This document shows, piece after piece, positions 23,383 to 32,936 of a DNA stretch of 34,107 nt. Within the stretch, counting starts at the first letter, position 1, and the number at the start of each line of letters is the position of its first letter. The notes below the pieces were generated by a model that ran no database searches, was not told the origin of the DNA, and worked only from the letters and a program-made list of their open reading frames with translations. The stretch comes from Desulfobacteraceae bacterium (GTDB lineage Bacteria > Desulfobacterota > Desulfobacteria > Desulfobacterales > Desulfobacteraceae): positions 1 through 34,107 of the forward strand of contig QZLA01000373.1 of NCBI GenBank assembly GCA_004796375.1. Reading direction: 5' to 3'. Both the position numbers and the translations under genes were made by a program.

Positions 23383-26300
23383 TTAGAAATTAACCACCTC
23401 ATATGCCCTGATCATTTTCTTCATCTCGTGTTCCCAGTGCCGGCCGGATAGGTTTTGTGCCCACGCCACCATCATGTGCATGGCGCTGACCCCCGAAGAT
23501 CTCAGGCGGCCCAGGCCCTGAATACAGGAAGGGCAGTTGGTCACAATAACCTTTTTGTCCGGGTTGACACCGGCAAGCTGCGACAGTAAAGAAGACTTTC
23601 TGTCCAGCATGGCATTTGAAATGCCCGGTCTTGACATGGACATGGTGCCGGCTTCTGAGCAGCAATGGGGAATATGGCAAATCGATTCGGATGTCTTGCC
23701 TGAGCGCAGCATCTCAATGGCTTTTCCATTCATTGAATCATGACAGGGGGCATGATAATAAAAGTTGCCGTCAAGGGAAAAAGCGGGGGTGTTCCGGTGT
23801 AAGAACGCAAACACATCCTCAATGCGGGTGGAAAAAATATTCTGGGCATTGAAATTCTTCAATGCCTCCATGCAGGTCCCGCAGCTGACAACACAGGCGT
23901 TGAACTCAAGGTCGCTGAACATATCCCTGATCTGGGAAAAAATTATGGCATTCTGGAGCATGAGACGCTGGTATTCGTCCGTCCTGGCATTCACCTTTGA
24001 AGGATATCCACAGCACAGGAAAGGCGGCGGGAGGACGACACGGGTCCGGTGTTTTAACAGGCCGTAGATACACGCCTTTGAAATGTCTGAAAACAGGCGC
24101 TCACTACCGCAGCCCGGAAAATACATGACTGTATATTCGGCGGCCTCCGCAGGTTCGAGAACCAGGGCCTGATTGTCCGCCACATGGGGCAGAATATCAT
24201 AAAGATTATTCCTGGACAGATGGCTTACCGGGGATTTAAGGGTCTCAAACGGAAGTGCTCGTCCAAAGAGTTTACTGGCAAGGGGCTGCAGTAGGCTTGC
24301 CGGCTTGAACACCCCTTCACGAACCATCCGGTTAAGCCCCCTGTGCCGGGAGGAAAGATAGTTCAATGCAAGCTTGGTGGTGACCGGGGTATGTTTAAAT
24401 TTTCGGTTGGCCAGAATCTCACGCTCGGAGACCGAAATCTCACCCGAATCAATTTTGACCGGGCATTTGAGCAGGCACTTGTGGCAGATGGTGCAGTGAT
24501 CCGCAATCTGTTCAAGGCTCATCAAACTTTTAAACCCGGTGGATTGTGTCCGCTGGACAATATAGAGCAGTGCCTCGATCAGGGCGGCCACTGCAAGGTT
24601 CTTATTCCGGGGATGAAAAAACATATTCTTTGCCGGAAAGAAAACCGGGCACTGGGGTTTGCATCTCCCGCATCTGACACAGTTGGCAATATCTGACGCC
24701 AGATCTTCAAGCGCGCCGTGCTTTAATATGCTGGCTTCAAGCTTGAGAAGGTTGAAGGAGGGGGTGAACATCCGGTTCATGATGCCCGGATCTCTAAGTT
24801 TTTCAGGGTTCATGAGGCCCTTGGGGTCGATTTCTGACCGGTAGGTATTGAGTTCATCAAGGCGCAGCGGATCAAGGTGTTTGGCCTTGGTAACCCCAAT
24901 CCCGTGTTCACCTGAAACCACACCGTTAAACTCCACTGCCTTGGCCATCACATCATCTGCAGTGGCCGCGGCCCGTGCCATCATCTCCCTGTCGTTGGAC
25001 AGAACCGGAATATTCACATGAACATTGCCGTCTCCGGCATGCATGTGCGTCGCAATTACAATCAGGCGGGATTTTACGCGTTCGTATATCTGTTTGACCT
25101 GTTCAGATACCATCTGGTACCCCCGGAGGCTGTCCATGACCTGGTTGAAAAAATTCTTGGGATGAATCCAGGCTTCAACTGCGTCCCTGGAAGCTATCTC
25201 CAGTTTTTCCAGGGTGGTGAACGCAAGGTCTTTTGCCTGGCTGACTTTGCTTTCAAGCCACTGGGGATCATCCATTGGAATGGCCTGGTCAAGATACTGT
25301 ACGATCTGTTTAATGATCGTTTCCTGGGTATACCGTTTTTCCATGATATTGTATTGGTCGACATATCTGGCAAAATCAGCTAAAGCCCGGATCGGGAGCA
25401 CAATATCCTCATTCAGTTTAAAGGCGTTGGTATGGGAAGCGATGGCGCCCAGCCGCTTTCTGTCCTGCCAGTACCGCTTGGATTCAGATTCATCACAGGC
25501 AACGCTCAACCCGGTCTTTTCAAAACCGTCAAGAATCGTCTCGATCCGTTCAATCCCCTGTTGAAGGGAAGTGTGGTCGTTGGAGACCATATCTACCAGA
25601 AGCACTGCTTTCAAGCGGTTACCAACCAGGGTTTTGGTTTTATAGTCAATGGCTTTAATATATTCTTCATCAAAATGCTCAAGGGCCATCAAGGCAGGAT
25701 CGGTCAATGAAAATGAATCAACCACATCTGCAATGACCTGGCTGGCTTCTGCCATGTCATCACCAAAAAATTCTATACAAAAGGTTTTCTTGTGCCTGAA
25801 CTTGGGGTACAGCACAAAGGTGGCACCGGTAATTATTCCGTCACACCCTTCCTTCTGGATGCCGGGAAGGCCCATCAGTGACTTGTTGGTCACGTCCTTT
25901 CCCAGGCCGGGTTTACGGATGTCCGTCCCTTTAAGTTCGATCCTTTCTATGACATGGTCACTGTCATCACAAATCTCAAACACCACCTGATCCTGGGGAA
26001 GAATCTTTCGCAGGGGATGGTCCTGGCGTTTGACCCGTATCGATTTTCCGGATGGCATCACCATCTCGTAGGAGATCAGGTTATCAAGCGCAGTGCCGTA
26101 GAACACGGCTTTCTTACCGCCGGCATTTTCAGCAATGTTCCCGCCGATGGTGCATGCCCATGCACTGGTGGGGTCAGTGGCAAACACCCAACCCTGATCA
26201 GAGGCAAAATCCATGATATCCTGGGTAATGACACCGGCTTCCACATGGATCTTGGCACAGCCCTTTTCACCGGGCTGCCCCAATACTTTAATCGGGGATA

Positions 26301-26958
26301 TCCGGTTGAGTTTTTCTGTATTGATCATGACACAGTACGGCGTTAACGGAACCGCCCCTCCGGTCAACCCGGTACCGGCCCCCCGTGGAATGATATTCAG
26401 TCCAAGGCGGTGAACCGCCTTGATCAGGTCCGGTACCTGGGACGCCTTGTCCGGACGTAACACGGCAACCGGTGGATACAGGCGCCAGTCTGTCGCATCA
26501 GTCGTGTGGGCAGTCAGGTTAAACGGATCAAAATAGATATTGTCCCGGCCGATAATCACACCCAGTGCTTGGCGGATCTTTTTTTGTTGAAGGGCGGCCT
26601 TTTGGATACGCTGATCCATTTGGTTCAGATAGGTCTTGCAACCTTCAATGAGATGAAGGACGTCCTCATGTCTGGCATTCTTTTGAATAATCGCCAGATC
26701 GTCGCGGAAAATATTGAACAGCTCCTGTTTCTGCCGGGTGCTTTCGATCAGTTCCTGCAGCAGAAAGGGGTTCCGCTCAAGGACAAACATGTCTCCGATG
26801 AACCGGTGAAGCAGCCTGGAAGATCTGCCGGTATCTTTTTGTTCCTCAAGACGGGACAGGGTATGGTAAAAATCCTGCCCAAGAATGTGGACAATGACCT
26901 GTTGATCATCAGCAGACGTATAGTTAAACGGGATCTTACGAAGGGTCTGCTGCATCAC
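23383..26958 (-). CDS. DUF3683-type FAD-linked oxidase fused to Fe-S/CCG domains
   Basis: This 1191-residue enzyme joins a D-2-hydroxyacid dehydrogenase-like flavoprotein to an Fe-S electron outlet. The N-terminus (LRKIPFNYTSADDQQVI, TGRSSRL, GDMFVLERNPFL) matches DUF3683. It is followed by an FAD-binding domain (RPDKASQVPDLIKAV, PRGAGTGLTGGAVPL, TIGGNIAENAGG; about 170-350) and a FAD-oxidase C-terminal domain (HMHAGDGNVHVNIP, VSGEHGIG). Two ferredoxin-like motifs come next (CVRCGRCKPQC from Cys760 and CTICHKCLLKC from Cys822), then two CCG domains (FPGCGSERL with LCCGYP; APCHDSMNG with HCCSEAG). It begins at GTG 26958 inside the serA stop, or at ATG 26955. Candidate substrates are D-2-hydroxyglutarate or D-lactate, and the serA coupling favours the former. 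Confidence 0.88.
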   Translation of the reverse strand: MMQQTLRKIPFNYTSADDQQVIVHILGQDFYHTLSRLEEQKDTGRSSRLLHRFIGDMFVLERNPFLLQELIESTRQKQELFNIFRDDLAIIQKNARHEDVLHLIEGCKTYLNQMDQRIQKAALQQKKIRQALGVIIGRDNIYFDPFNLTAHTTDATDWRLYPPVAVLRPDKASQVPDLIKAVHRLGLNIIPRGAGTGLTGGAVPLTPYCVMINTEKLNRISPIKVLGQPGEKGCAKIHVEAGVITQDIMDFASDQGWVFATDPTSAWACTIGGNIAENAGGKKAVFYGTALDNLISYEMVMPSGKSIRVKRQDHPLRKILPQDQVVFEICDDSDHVIERIELKGTDIRKPGLGKDVTNKSLMGLPGIQKEGCDGIITGATFVLYPKFRHKKTFCIEFFGDDMAEASQVIADVVDSFSLTDPALMALEHFDEEYIKAIDYKTKTLVGNRLKAVLLVDMVSNDHTSLQQGIERIETILDGFEKTGLSVACDESESKRYWQDRKRLGAIASHTNAFKLNEDIVLPIRALADFARYVDQYNIMEKRYTQETIIKQIVQYLDQAIPMDDPQWLESKVSQAKDLAFTTLEKLEIASRDAVEAWIHPKNFFNQVMDSLRGYQMVSEQVKQIYERVKSRLIVIATHMHAGDGNVHVNIPVLSNDREMMARAAATADDVMAKAVEFNGVVSGEHGIGVTKAKHLDPLRLDELNTYRSEIDPKGLMNPEKLRDPGIMNRMFTPSFNLLKLEASILKHGALEDLASDIANCVRCGRCKPQCPVFFPAKNMFFHPRNKNLAVAALIEALLYIVQRTQSTGFKSLMSLEQIADHCTICHKCLLKCPVKIDSGEISVSEREILANRKFKHTPVTTKLALNYLSSRHRGLNRMVREGVFKPASLLQPLASKLFGRALPFETLKSPVSHLSRNNLYDILPHVADNQALVLEPAEAAEYTVMYFPGCGSERLFSDISKACIYGLLKHRTRVVLPPPFLCCGYPSKVNARTDEYQRLMLQNAIIFSQIRDMFSDLEFNACVVSCGTCMEALKNFNAQNIFSTRIEDVFAFLHRNTPAFSLDGNFYYHAPCHDSMNGKAIEMLRSGKTSESICHIPHCCSEAGTMSMSRPGISNAMLDRKSSLLSQLAGVNPDKKVIVTNCPSCIQGLGRLRSSGVSAMHMMVAWAQNLSGRHWEHEMKKMIRAYEVVNF

Positions 26959-28535
26959 AACTCAAAGGTTCTCATGGATATAACCAGCTCATGGGCGCAG
27001 ATCTCCTCTACGACTGAAGCCGGCACCGGTGTATCTGTGCGCAGGAAAATGATGTTTCGTTTGCCGTCATCTTCACGGCCCACCATCATACGAGCGATAT
27101 TGATGTTATGTTTTCCCAGGGTGGTGCCGATGGAACCGATGGAGCCCGGTTTGTCTACATTGTGTATCAGCCCTAAGTGGCCTTCTGGAATGACTTCAAG
27201 CCTGAAATTGTTGATCCTGACAATTCTGGGGTCATCTTTTCCAAAGATGGTTCCCTCTACAAGATTCTCGCCATCCTCAGAAATCAGTGTCAACCGGATG
27301 AGATTGAGAAAGTTGCCGCTTTCCTGGCTGGTTGACTCGGATATCTTAATCCCCATCTCCTTGGCAAACGTAATGGCATTGACGGAATTGACCTCATATT
27401 CTGAGATGGGCATCAGGATACCTTTTATGGCGGCAATGGTCACGGGTGTCATATTCAGATCCGGGAAGTTCCCGGCATATTCAATGGTGACTTCCTTGAT
27501 GCCGCCATTGGCCAGCTGAGACTGCATCACGCCCATCTTTTCTGCCAGAAAGAGCAGCGGTTTTAATTTTTGCAGAATCGTGCCGGTCACAGAAGGTACG
27601 TTCACAGCATTGATAATGGTGTCGTGTTTGAGATAGGCGATGATCTGATTGGCAGCAGCCACGGCCACATTGGTCTGGGCTTCCTGCGTGGATGCACCCA
27701 GGTGGGGGGTGGCAATCACCTGGTCCAGTTCAAGCAGGGGATGCTCTCCCGGAGGTTCCGTTTCAAATACGTCCAGTGCTGCGCCGGCCACCTTGCCGGA
27801 AGTAATGGCATCGTAGAGCGCTGTCTCATTAACAATGCCGCCGCGGGCACAGTTGATGACCATCACGCCATCTTTCATCTTTGAAAATGCCTGTGCATCC
27901 AGCAAGTCGATGGTCCCCTCCATTTTGGGGACGTGTATGGTGATATAATCGGCTCTGTCATACAGATTATCCAGGGTGACATACTCGAATCCTGCTTTTT
28001 CTATGACTTCAGAGGCAATATTGGGATCAAAAACAATGACGTTCATTTTAAGACCCTTGGCCAGATTGGCGGCAATGGAACCGATATTGCCAAAACCGAT
28101 CACCCCGATGGTTTTCCCCTGGATTTCACGGCCCTGAAGTGATTTTTTTTCCCATTTCCCCTGCTTCAGGGTGGACGTCCCTTTCGGAATATTTCGGGTC
28201 AAAGCCATCATCATGGCGATGGCGTGCTCTGCAGTTGTCACGGTATTCCCGCCCGGGGTGTTCATGACAGCAATCCCGCGTTTGGTGGCTTCAGGGATAT
28301 CCACGTTATCCAGCCCGATACCTGCACGTGCAATCACCTTGAGATTGACTGCTGCGTCAAGCAGTTCTTTGGTCACTTTTGTAGAGCTTCGGATGGCCAG
28401 GGCATCATATTCAGGAATGATCCGGATCAACTCCTCGGGAGCAAGACCTGTGTTGACATCCACATCAAGGCCATATTCATTTTCAAAAATCTCAATGCCG
28501 GCTTCCCCCATCTTGTCGCTGACGAGAACTCTCAT
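26955..28535 (-). CDS. serA: D-3-phosphoglycerate dehydrogenase
   Basis: SerA oxidises 3-phosphoglycerate to 3-phosphohydroxypyruvate, the first step of serine synthesis. The 526-residue protein is the long form: substrate and NAD domains (about 1-310), an intervening ASB-like domain, and a C-terminal ACT domain (about 450-526) that usually senses serine. The NAD motif GVIGFGNIGSIAA, the catalytic Arg in INCARGGIVNE, and the Glu and His in VFETEPPGEHPL and TPHLGAST are visible. AAAGGAG lies 10 bases ahead of the ATG, and serC ends one base before it. Its last codons overlap the next gene in GTGA. Confidence 0.96.
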   Translation of the reverse strand: MRVLVSDKMGEAGIEIFENEYGLDVDVNTGLAPEELIRIIPEYDALAIRSSTKVTKELLDAAVNLKVIARAGIGLDNVDIPEATKRGIAVMNTPGGNTVTTAEHAIAMMMALTRNIPKGTSTLKQGKWEKKSLQGREIQGKTIGVIGFGNIGSIAANLAKGLKMNVIVFDPNIASEVIEKAGFEYVTLDNLYDRADYITIHVPKMEGTIDLLDAQAFSKMKDGVMVINCARGGIVNETALYDAITSGKVAGAALDVFETEPPGEHPLLELDQVIATPHLGASTQEAQTNVAVAAANQIIAYLKHDTIINAVNVPSVTGTILQKLKPLLFLAEKMGVMQSQLANGGIKEVTIEYAGNFPDLNMTPVTIAAIKGILMPISEYEVNSVNAITFAKEMGIKISESTSQESGNFLNLIRLTLISEDGENLVEGTIFGKDDPRIVRINNFRLEVIPEGHLGLIHNVDKPGSIGSIGTTLGKHNINIARMMVGREDDGKRNIIFLRTDTPVPASVVEEICAHELVISMRTFEL

Positions 28536-29624
28536 CTAGTTATTCTCCTTTTCAAAGATGTCCATGAACTGAACCAGTGCCTGAATGCTTTCCATGGTTG
28601 CAGCATTATAGATGGATGCCCGGCAGCCCCCTACGGAACGGTGCCCTTTTAATCCCCCAAGCCCCTGGCTGGTCGCTTTTTCCACAAATGCTTTTTCCAG
28701 GTCTTCACTTGGCAGTCTGAAGGTCACATTCATGAGCGAACGGGAGTATTTTTCTGCTGTTGTTCTGTAAAAGCTGCTGGCATCGAGAAAATCGTAAAGC
28801 AGGTCAGCCTTTGAGATATTGTGGGCTTCAATCTGTGCAAGCCCGCCCATCTCCTCTTCAATCCACTTGAGCACCAGACAGATGGTATACACGCCAAAAC
28901 AGGGCGGTGTATTGTACATGGAATTTTTAGCCGCATAGGTTGAGTATTTGAGCATGGAGGGGAGACTGTCATCCACTTTTTCCAGCATATCATCCCTGAT
29001 GATCACCATGCAGGTGCCTGAAGGTCCCAGGTTTTTCTGGGCACCAGCGTAAATCATGCCGAATTTTTCCATATCAAGGGGTTTGGAAAAGATATCTGAA
29101 GACATATCCGCCAGGATGGGAACACCATGGGTGTCCGGGAACTCGTACCACTGGGTGCCCTTGATGGTATTGTTGGAGGTCAGATGCACGAACAAGGGGT
29201 TCTGGCTGAACTGGATATCCTTTGGAATGTATGAAAAATTTTTGTCTTCGGATGATGCCGCCACATGGATGGATTTGTTCTGAATCTGGGCCTCTTTGAT
29301 CGCTTTTTGTGACCAGGTGCCCGTATTGATGTAATCTGCTGTCTCCCCATCCTTGAGAAAATTCATGGGGATCATGGCAAACTGGAGACTGGCACCGCCC
29401 TGGATAAACAACACATGATACCGTTCATCCAGGTTTAACAGCCGTCTGGCCCTTTCAACCGCCTCATTGATCACCTTGTCAAAATGTGAAGAGCGGTGAC
29501 TGATCTCGGTAACCGACATGCCGGAGCCTTTGAAATTCAAAAAGGACTTCTGGATCTCTTCGAGTACAGGTAAAGGAAGCGCTGCAGGGCCGGCATTGAA
29601 ATTGTGAATGCGTTGATCAGTCAT
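28536..29624 (-). CDS. serC: Phosphoserine aminotransferase
   Basis: SerC transaminates 3-phosphohydroxypyruvate with glutamate to phosphoserine, the second step of serine synthesis, and often also serves pyridoxal phosphate synthesis. The 362-residue protein opens with the family sequence IHNFNAGPAALP. FIQGGASLQFAMIPMN and the PLP lysine Lys197 in YAGAQKNLGPSG are conserved, as is GLKGHRSVGGCRASIYN near the C-terminus. GAGGTGA five bases before the ATG gives a clear ribosome-binding site. It lies 24 bases after prfC and directly before serA, so both early serine-pathway enzymes are made from one transcript. No serB-type phosphatase is seen in the window. Confidence 0.96.
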   Translation of the reverse strand: MTDQRIHNFNAGPAALPLPVLEEIQKSFLNFKGSGMSVTEISHRSSHFDKVINEAVERARRLLNLDERYHVLFIQGGASLQFAMIPMNFLKDGETADYINTGTWSQKAIKEAQIQNKSIHVAASSEDKNFSYIPKDIQFSQNPLFVHLTSNNTIKGTQWYEFPDTHGVPILADMSSDIFSKPLDMEKFGMIYAGAQKNLGPSGTCMVIIRDDMLEKVDDSLPSMLKYSTYAAKNSMYNTPPCFGVYTICLVLKWIEEEMGGLAQIEAHNISKADLLYDFLDASSFYRTTAEKYSRSLMNVTFRLPSEDLEKAFVEKATSQGLGGLKGHRSVGGCRASIYNAATMESIQALVQFMDIFEKENN

Positions 29625-29648
29625 AAATCACCTCATATGTTTATCGGG

Positions 29649-31253
29649 TTAATTGTATTCTCTGGTTTTATGGAATTGAACATCAGGCCAGTCTTCCATG
29701 GTGAATCCAAGCTGGTATTCACTGGTGGTCAGAAACACCAGCCAGTTTTCAGAATCCATGGCCAGACTGGATTCGTTTTTCTTTTTAAACGCTTTAAACA
29801 CAGACTCATCGTGACAGGTGACCCAGCGGGCCACAGAAAAATTGACCCCCTCGTACACGGCATTGACATTGTACTCAGCCTTTAACCGGGCCATGGTCAC
29901 ATCAAACTGGAGCACACCGACCGCGCCGATAATATAGTCATTACCAAACATCGGCCGGAAGACCTGGATGGTCCCCTCTTCCGCCAACTGGATCAACCCC
30001 TTTTGAAGGGATTTTGCCTTCATGGGATCCTTGAGAACCACCCGCCTGAAATGTTCCGGGGCAAAATTGGGTATCCCCAGAAACTTGAGGGGCTCTTTCA
30101 GAGTGAATGTGTCGCCGATCTTGATGGTGCCGTGGTTATGGATGCCGATAATGTCACCGGGATAAGCCTCTTCCACATTATTTCTTTCCTGTGCCATGAA
30201 GATCGTGGCATTGGCAATCTTGATATCCTTGCCGATCCGGTGATGCCTGACCTTCATTCCTTTTTTGAATTTACCGGAACAGATCCTGAAAAATGCGATT
30301 CGGTCGCGGTGTTCGGGATCCATATTGGCCTGGATCTTGAAGGTAAAACCGGAAAAATTATTTTCAAAAGGTGACACATCACGGGAGGCTGTTTTGCGAA
30401 CGCCCGGAGAGGGCGCAATCTCAACAAATGCATCAAGCATTTCCCTGACCCCAAAATTATTGATGGCGCTGCCAAAGAAAACCGGTGTCTGGCTGCCGTT
30501 GAGATAGTGCTCGATATCGAACGGATCAAGGGCACCATCCAGGAGCTCTACATCCTCCCTGAGCTGATCCGCCATGGTTTCGGTCAGCAACTCGTCCAGC
30601 CGCTGATCAGCAAGGTCGCTGATCACAACCCCGTCATTATCTTTGGGGGTATACCCGGGGGAAAAGATGCCCAGTTCCTTTTTCTCAAGGTTATACACCC
30701 CTTTAAACCGTTTTCCCATTCCAATGGGCCAGGTCAAGGGGATACACTCAATCTGCAGTTTATCTTCAATGTCCTGAAAGATCTCAAGCGGGTCAATGCC
30801 TTCCCGGTCCAGTTTATTGATGAAGGTGATGATGGGAGTGTTTCGCATTCTGCAGACCTCCATCAGCTTCTTGGTCTGGGGTTCGACCCCCTTGGCATTG
30901 TCAATGATCATCACGGCACAGTCCACTGCCGTGAGCACGCGGTAGGTATCCTCACTGAAATCCTTATGACCAGGCGTATCCAGCAGGTTGATTTCATAAT
31001 CCTTGTAATTGAATTTCATCACAGAAGAAGATACAGAAATCCCCCTCTCCTGCTCGATGGTTAAAAAATCACTGGTGGCTGCACGATCCGCTTTTCGTGA
31101 TTTAACCGCACCTGCCTGTTGAATGGCCCCGCCAAACAGCAGCAGTTTTTCCGTCAACGTGGTTTTCCCGGCATCCGGGTGACTGATGATGGCAAAAGTT
31201 CTGCGTTTTTGTATTTCGTGTTCAAGATGTTTGTCTATGGTGTCAACAGCCAT
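29649..31253 (-). CDS. prfC: Peptide chain release factor 3
   Basis: RF3 is a GTPase that removes RF1 or RF2 from the ribosome after termination. From ATG 31253 the protein has 534 residues, the usual length. The G domain has the P-loop [15 protein letters not shown]2/G3 elements [15 protein letters not shown] and [14 protein letters not shown], and NKLDREG. Later domains contain [12 protein letters not shown] and VGVLQFDV, as in RF3 rather than EF-G. A TTG at 31274 would add seven residues but lies before AAAGGA, which itself is about 11 bases before the ATG. TTG 31259 is a further alternative. It heads the prfC-serC-serA-FAD/Fe-S-rsmE group. Confidence 0.95.
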   Translation of the reverse strand: MAVDTIDKHLEHEIQKRRTFAIISHPDAGKTTLTEKLLLFGGAIQQAGAVKSRKADRAATSDFLTIEQERGISVSSSVMKFNYKDYEINLLDTPGHKDFSEDTYRVLTAVDCAVMIIDNAKGVEPQTKKLMEVCRMRNTPIITFINKLDREGIDPLEIFQDIEDKLQIECIPLTWPIGMGKRFKGVYNLEKKELGIFSPGYTPKDNDGVVISDLADQRLDELLTETMADQLREDVELLDGALDPFDIEHYLNGSQTPVFFGSAINNFGVREMLDAFVEIAPSPGVRKTASRDVSPFENNFSGFTFKIQANMDPEHRDRIAFFRICSGKFKKGMKVRHHRIGKDIKIANATIFMAQERNNVEEAYPGDIIGIHNHGTIKIGDTFTLKEPLKFLGIPNFAPEHFRRVVLKDPMKAKSLQKGLIQLAEEGTIQVFRPMFGNDYIIGAVGVLQFDVTMARLKAEYNVNAVYEGVNFSVARWVTCHDESVFKAFKKKNESSLAMDSENWLVFLTTSEYQLGFTMEDWPDVQFHKTREYN

Positions 31254-31274
31254 GGCCAAGATAGGTCCTTTCAA

Positions 31275-31485
31275 AACAAAATAGGGTTAGAAAAATAGCA
31301 ATAATCGAGCAATAATGCAATATCTAATCGAATATTAACATTGAATAAACCCTATAATTTCAATCAATTAAAATAATGAAATCGATTGAGGTTTTCCGCA
31401 ATTAAAATATCGAAATAGAGATAAAAACCCAAATTTAAGGGAAAAATGCTGCATTATGCGATTGAGAAAGCATGGCGTGTGCTCT
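31275..31485. other. AT-rich intergenic region upstream of prfC
   Basis: About 210 bases between prfC and the tRNA terminator hold no convincing gene. The region is AT-rich, contains the direct repeat TAATCGA at 31302 and 31325, and probably carries the prfC promoter near its left end. I see no clear RNA hairpin or riboswitch-like structure in it. Confidence 0.5.
31292..31320 (-). promoter_or_regulatory. Possible promoter for the prfC-serC-serA operon
   Basis: On the minus strand TTGCAT (31320-31315) and TATTTT (31297-31292) are 17 bases apart, placing transcription start roughly 30 bases before the prfC ATG. The match is moderate. The surrounding AT-richness raises the chance of a false hit. 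Confidence 0.35.
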
Positions 31486-31523
31486 AACTAAAAAAGGGTT
31501 CCGGTGAGTATCCGGAACCCTTT
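31486..31523 (-). terminator. Intrinsic terminator of the tRNA-Gly/tRNA-Cys transcript
   Basis: A perfect 12-base stem (31523-31512 with 31504-31493, core CCGGAACCC) and 7-base loop are followed on the minus strand by a run of T. It begins eight bases past the tRNA-Cys 3' end. Confidence 0.88.
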
Positions 31524-31531
31524 GTGTTTTA

Positions 31532-31606
31532 TGGAGGCGGCTTCCGGATTTGAACCGGAGAATAACGGCTTTGCAGGCCGTTGCCTTACCCCTTGGCCAA
31601 GCCGCC
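31532..31606 (-). tRNA. tRNA-Cys (anticodon GCA)
   Basis: The minus strand gives a 75-base cloverleaf with encoded CCA. The acceptor GGCGGCT pairs with AGCCGCC, the D-arm region is GGCCAAGGGGTAAGGC, the anticodon loop reads CTGCAAA with GCA, and the T-arm is CCGGTTCGAATCCGG. It is seven bases downstream of tRNA-Gly in the same transcript. Confidence 0.97.
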
Positions 31607-31613
31607 TTTAGAG

Positions 31614-31688
31614 TGGAGCGGGAAACGGGATTTGAACCCGCGACTTCGACCTTGGCAAGGTCGCACTCTACCACTGAGTTATTCCCGC
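31614..31688 (-). tRNA. tRNA-Gly (anticodon GCC)
   Basis: The minus strand gives a 75-base cloverleaf with encoded CCA. The acceptor GCGGGAA pairs with TTCCCGC, the D-arm is CTCAGTGGTAGAG, the anticodon loop is TTGCCAA with GCC, and the T-arm is GCGGGTTCAAATCCCGT. It is the first tRNA of a two-tRNA transcript. Confidence 0.97.
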
Positions 31689-31707
31689 TCTTTCAAAGAA
31701 CCTGAAT

Positions 31708-31736
31708 TTTATATACGTTTATGAGTAAAATGTCAA
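31708..31736 (-). promoter_or_regulatory. Strong sigma-70 promoter for the tRNA-Gly/tRNA-Cys operon
   Basis: On the minus strand a perfect -35 TTGACA (31736-31731) and a -10 TATAAA (31713-31708) are exactly 17 bases apart. The predicted start is about 12 bases before the tRNA-Gly 5' end. This is the best promoter in the window. Confidence 0.8.
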
Positions 31737-31751
31737 CATTAAATTTGGAAA

Positions 31752-32399
31752 CTATTTACCCACCTTCTTATTCCAGTCCGCCATGAATGCATCGATCCCT
31801 TTGTCGGTCATGTGGTGTGCGGCCAGGTTATTGAGCACCTTAAAGGGGATCGTGGCAATATGGGCACCGATCAGTGCAGAATTCAGTACATGAAGCGGAT
31901 TTCGGATACTGGCCACGATAATCTCGGTCATGAATCCGTAGTTGTCAAAAATCTGGGCAATCTCCTCGATCAGATCCATGCCGTTTTCTGACAGGTCATC
32001 AAGCCTGCCGACAAACGGTGAGACAAATGTGGCACCGGCTTTTGCGGCCATCAGGGCCTGCAGTGCTGAGAAAACCAGTGTGACATTGGTCTTGATCCCC
32101 TCCTGTGTCAATGTCTTTACCGCCTTAAGACCCGGAACGGTCATAGGAATTTTAACTGCAATATTATCGGCAATCTTTGCCAGCTCTCTGGCTTCTTCGA
32201 CCATACCCTCATACTCGAGGCTGATCACTTCCGCACTGACCGGACCCTTGACAATGCCGCAGATATTGGTAATGATCTCTTTAAACTCGCCCTCTTCCCT
32301 GGCAATCAGGGAGGGGTTGGTGGTGACGCCGTCTACCATGCCCATGTCATTGGCCTGCTTGATCTCGTCGATATTGGCCGTATCAATAAAAAATTTCAA
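31752..32399 (-). CDS. fsa: Transaldolase/fructose-6-phosphate aldolase (FSA/TalC type)
   Basis: These short transaldolases act on sugar phosphates through a Schiff-base lysine. Some are true transaldolases of the pentose phosphate pathway and others cleave fructose 6-phosphate, and the two cannot be told apart safely here. The 215-residue length is typical of the short form. The N-terminal [23 protein letters not shown], the catalytic Lys83 in NIAVKIPMT, and [14 protein letters not shown] are all present. GGAGATGTAAC just before the ATG provides the ribosome-binding site. It is the last gene of argH-lipoprotein-folK-fsa, with the tRNA promoter starting just beyond its stop. Confidence 0.93.
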   Translation of the reverse strand: MKFFIDTANIDEIKQANDMGMVDGVTTNPSLIAREEGEFKEIITNICGIVKGPVSAEVISLEYEGMVEEARELAKIADNIAVKIPMTVPGLKAVKTLTQEGIKTNVTLVFSALQALMAAKAGATFVSPFVGRLDDLSENGMDLIEEIAQIFDNYGFMTEIIVASIRNPLHVLNSALIGAHIATIPFKVLNNLAAHHMTDKGIDAFMADWNKKVGK

Positions 32400-32411
32400 T
32401 GTTACATCTCC

Positions 32412-32933
32412 TTAATTTTTTAAATCAGAATTATTAAAAGGAATAATACCTTGATTCTCATTAATTTTAATTTCATCCAGCAGGGTGTTGCAGGTTTTAT
32501 TCAATACCGGATGAAGGATGTGGGGATCTATATCACATAACGGCTGCAGCACAAACCCCCTTTCGTGCATTTTCGGATGAGGGATATCAAGCTCCTCGGA
32601 CCTAAGGACAAGGGTGTCATATAATACAATATCCAGATCAATGACCCTGGGCCCGTACCTGAAGGGTTTTCCCTCGGTATCGATCCGTTTTTCAATGGAT
32701 TTTAAATATCCCAGAAGATCGTCAGGAGCAAGTATCGTCCTGATTTTTACCACAGCATTAACAAACCAATCCTGGTCCGCGTAATCCCGGGGCTCTGTCC
32801 GGTAATAGGGAGATACTGTTATAATCCGGGTATGATCCTGTTTTTCAAGTTCTGCCAGGGCCTGATCAAGATTATCCGCTTTACTGCCCCGGTTGGACCC
32901 GATGCTCAGATATGCTGTGTATTGTTCAGGCAT
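32412..32933 (-). CDS. folK: 2-amino-4-hydroxy-6-hydroxymethyldihydropteridine pyrophosphokinase
   Basis: FolK transfers pyrophosphate from ATP to the pterin alcohol in folate synthesis. The 173-residue length is usual. Family motifs are clear: AYLSIGSNRGSKADNL at the N-terminus, SPYYRTEPRDYADQDWFVNA, the catalytic Mg-binding region RYGPRVIDLDIVLYD, and IPHPKMHERGFVLQPLCDI. It sits three bases after the lipoprotein gene and 12 bases before fsa. No other folate gene is next to it, so its position in this operon is probably for co-expression only. Confidence 0.95.
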   Translation of the reverse strand: MPEQYTAYLSIGSNRGSKADNLDQALAELEKQDHTRIITVSPYYRTEPRDYADQDWFVNAVVKIRTILAPDDLLGYLKSIEKRIDTEGKPFRYGPRVIDLDIVLYDTLVLRSEELDIPHPKMHERGFVLQPLCDIDPHILHPVLNKTCNTLLDEIKINENQGIIPFNNSDLKN

Positions 32934-32936
32934 GAG

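Noticed and set aside
26506..27519. A 337-residue plus-strand frame opposite serA and the FAD/Fe-S oxidoreductase.
   Set aside because: It lies fully antisense to two well-identified genes, has no recognisable domain and no ribosome-binding site. It is a codon-bias shadow.
31353..31358. Perfect plus-strand TATAAT in the prfC upstream region.
   Set aside because: No -35 element lies at proper distance and no plus-strand gene follows. It is probably chance in AT-rich DNA.
31435..31674. A 79-residue minus-strand frame covering the tRNA-Gly/tRNA-Cys region.
   Set aside because: It is a translation through two tRNA genes and their terminator. The conserved-looking peptide pieces come from tRNA sequence.
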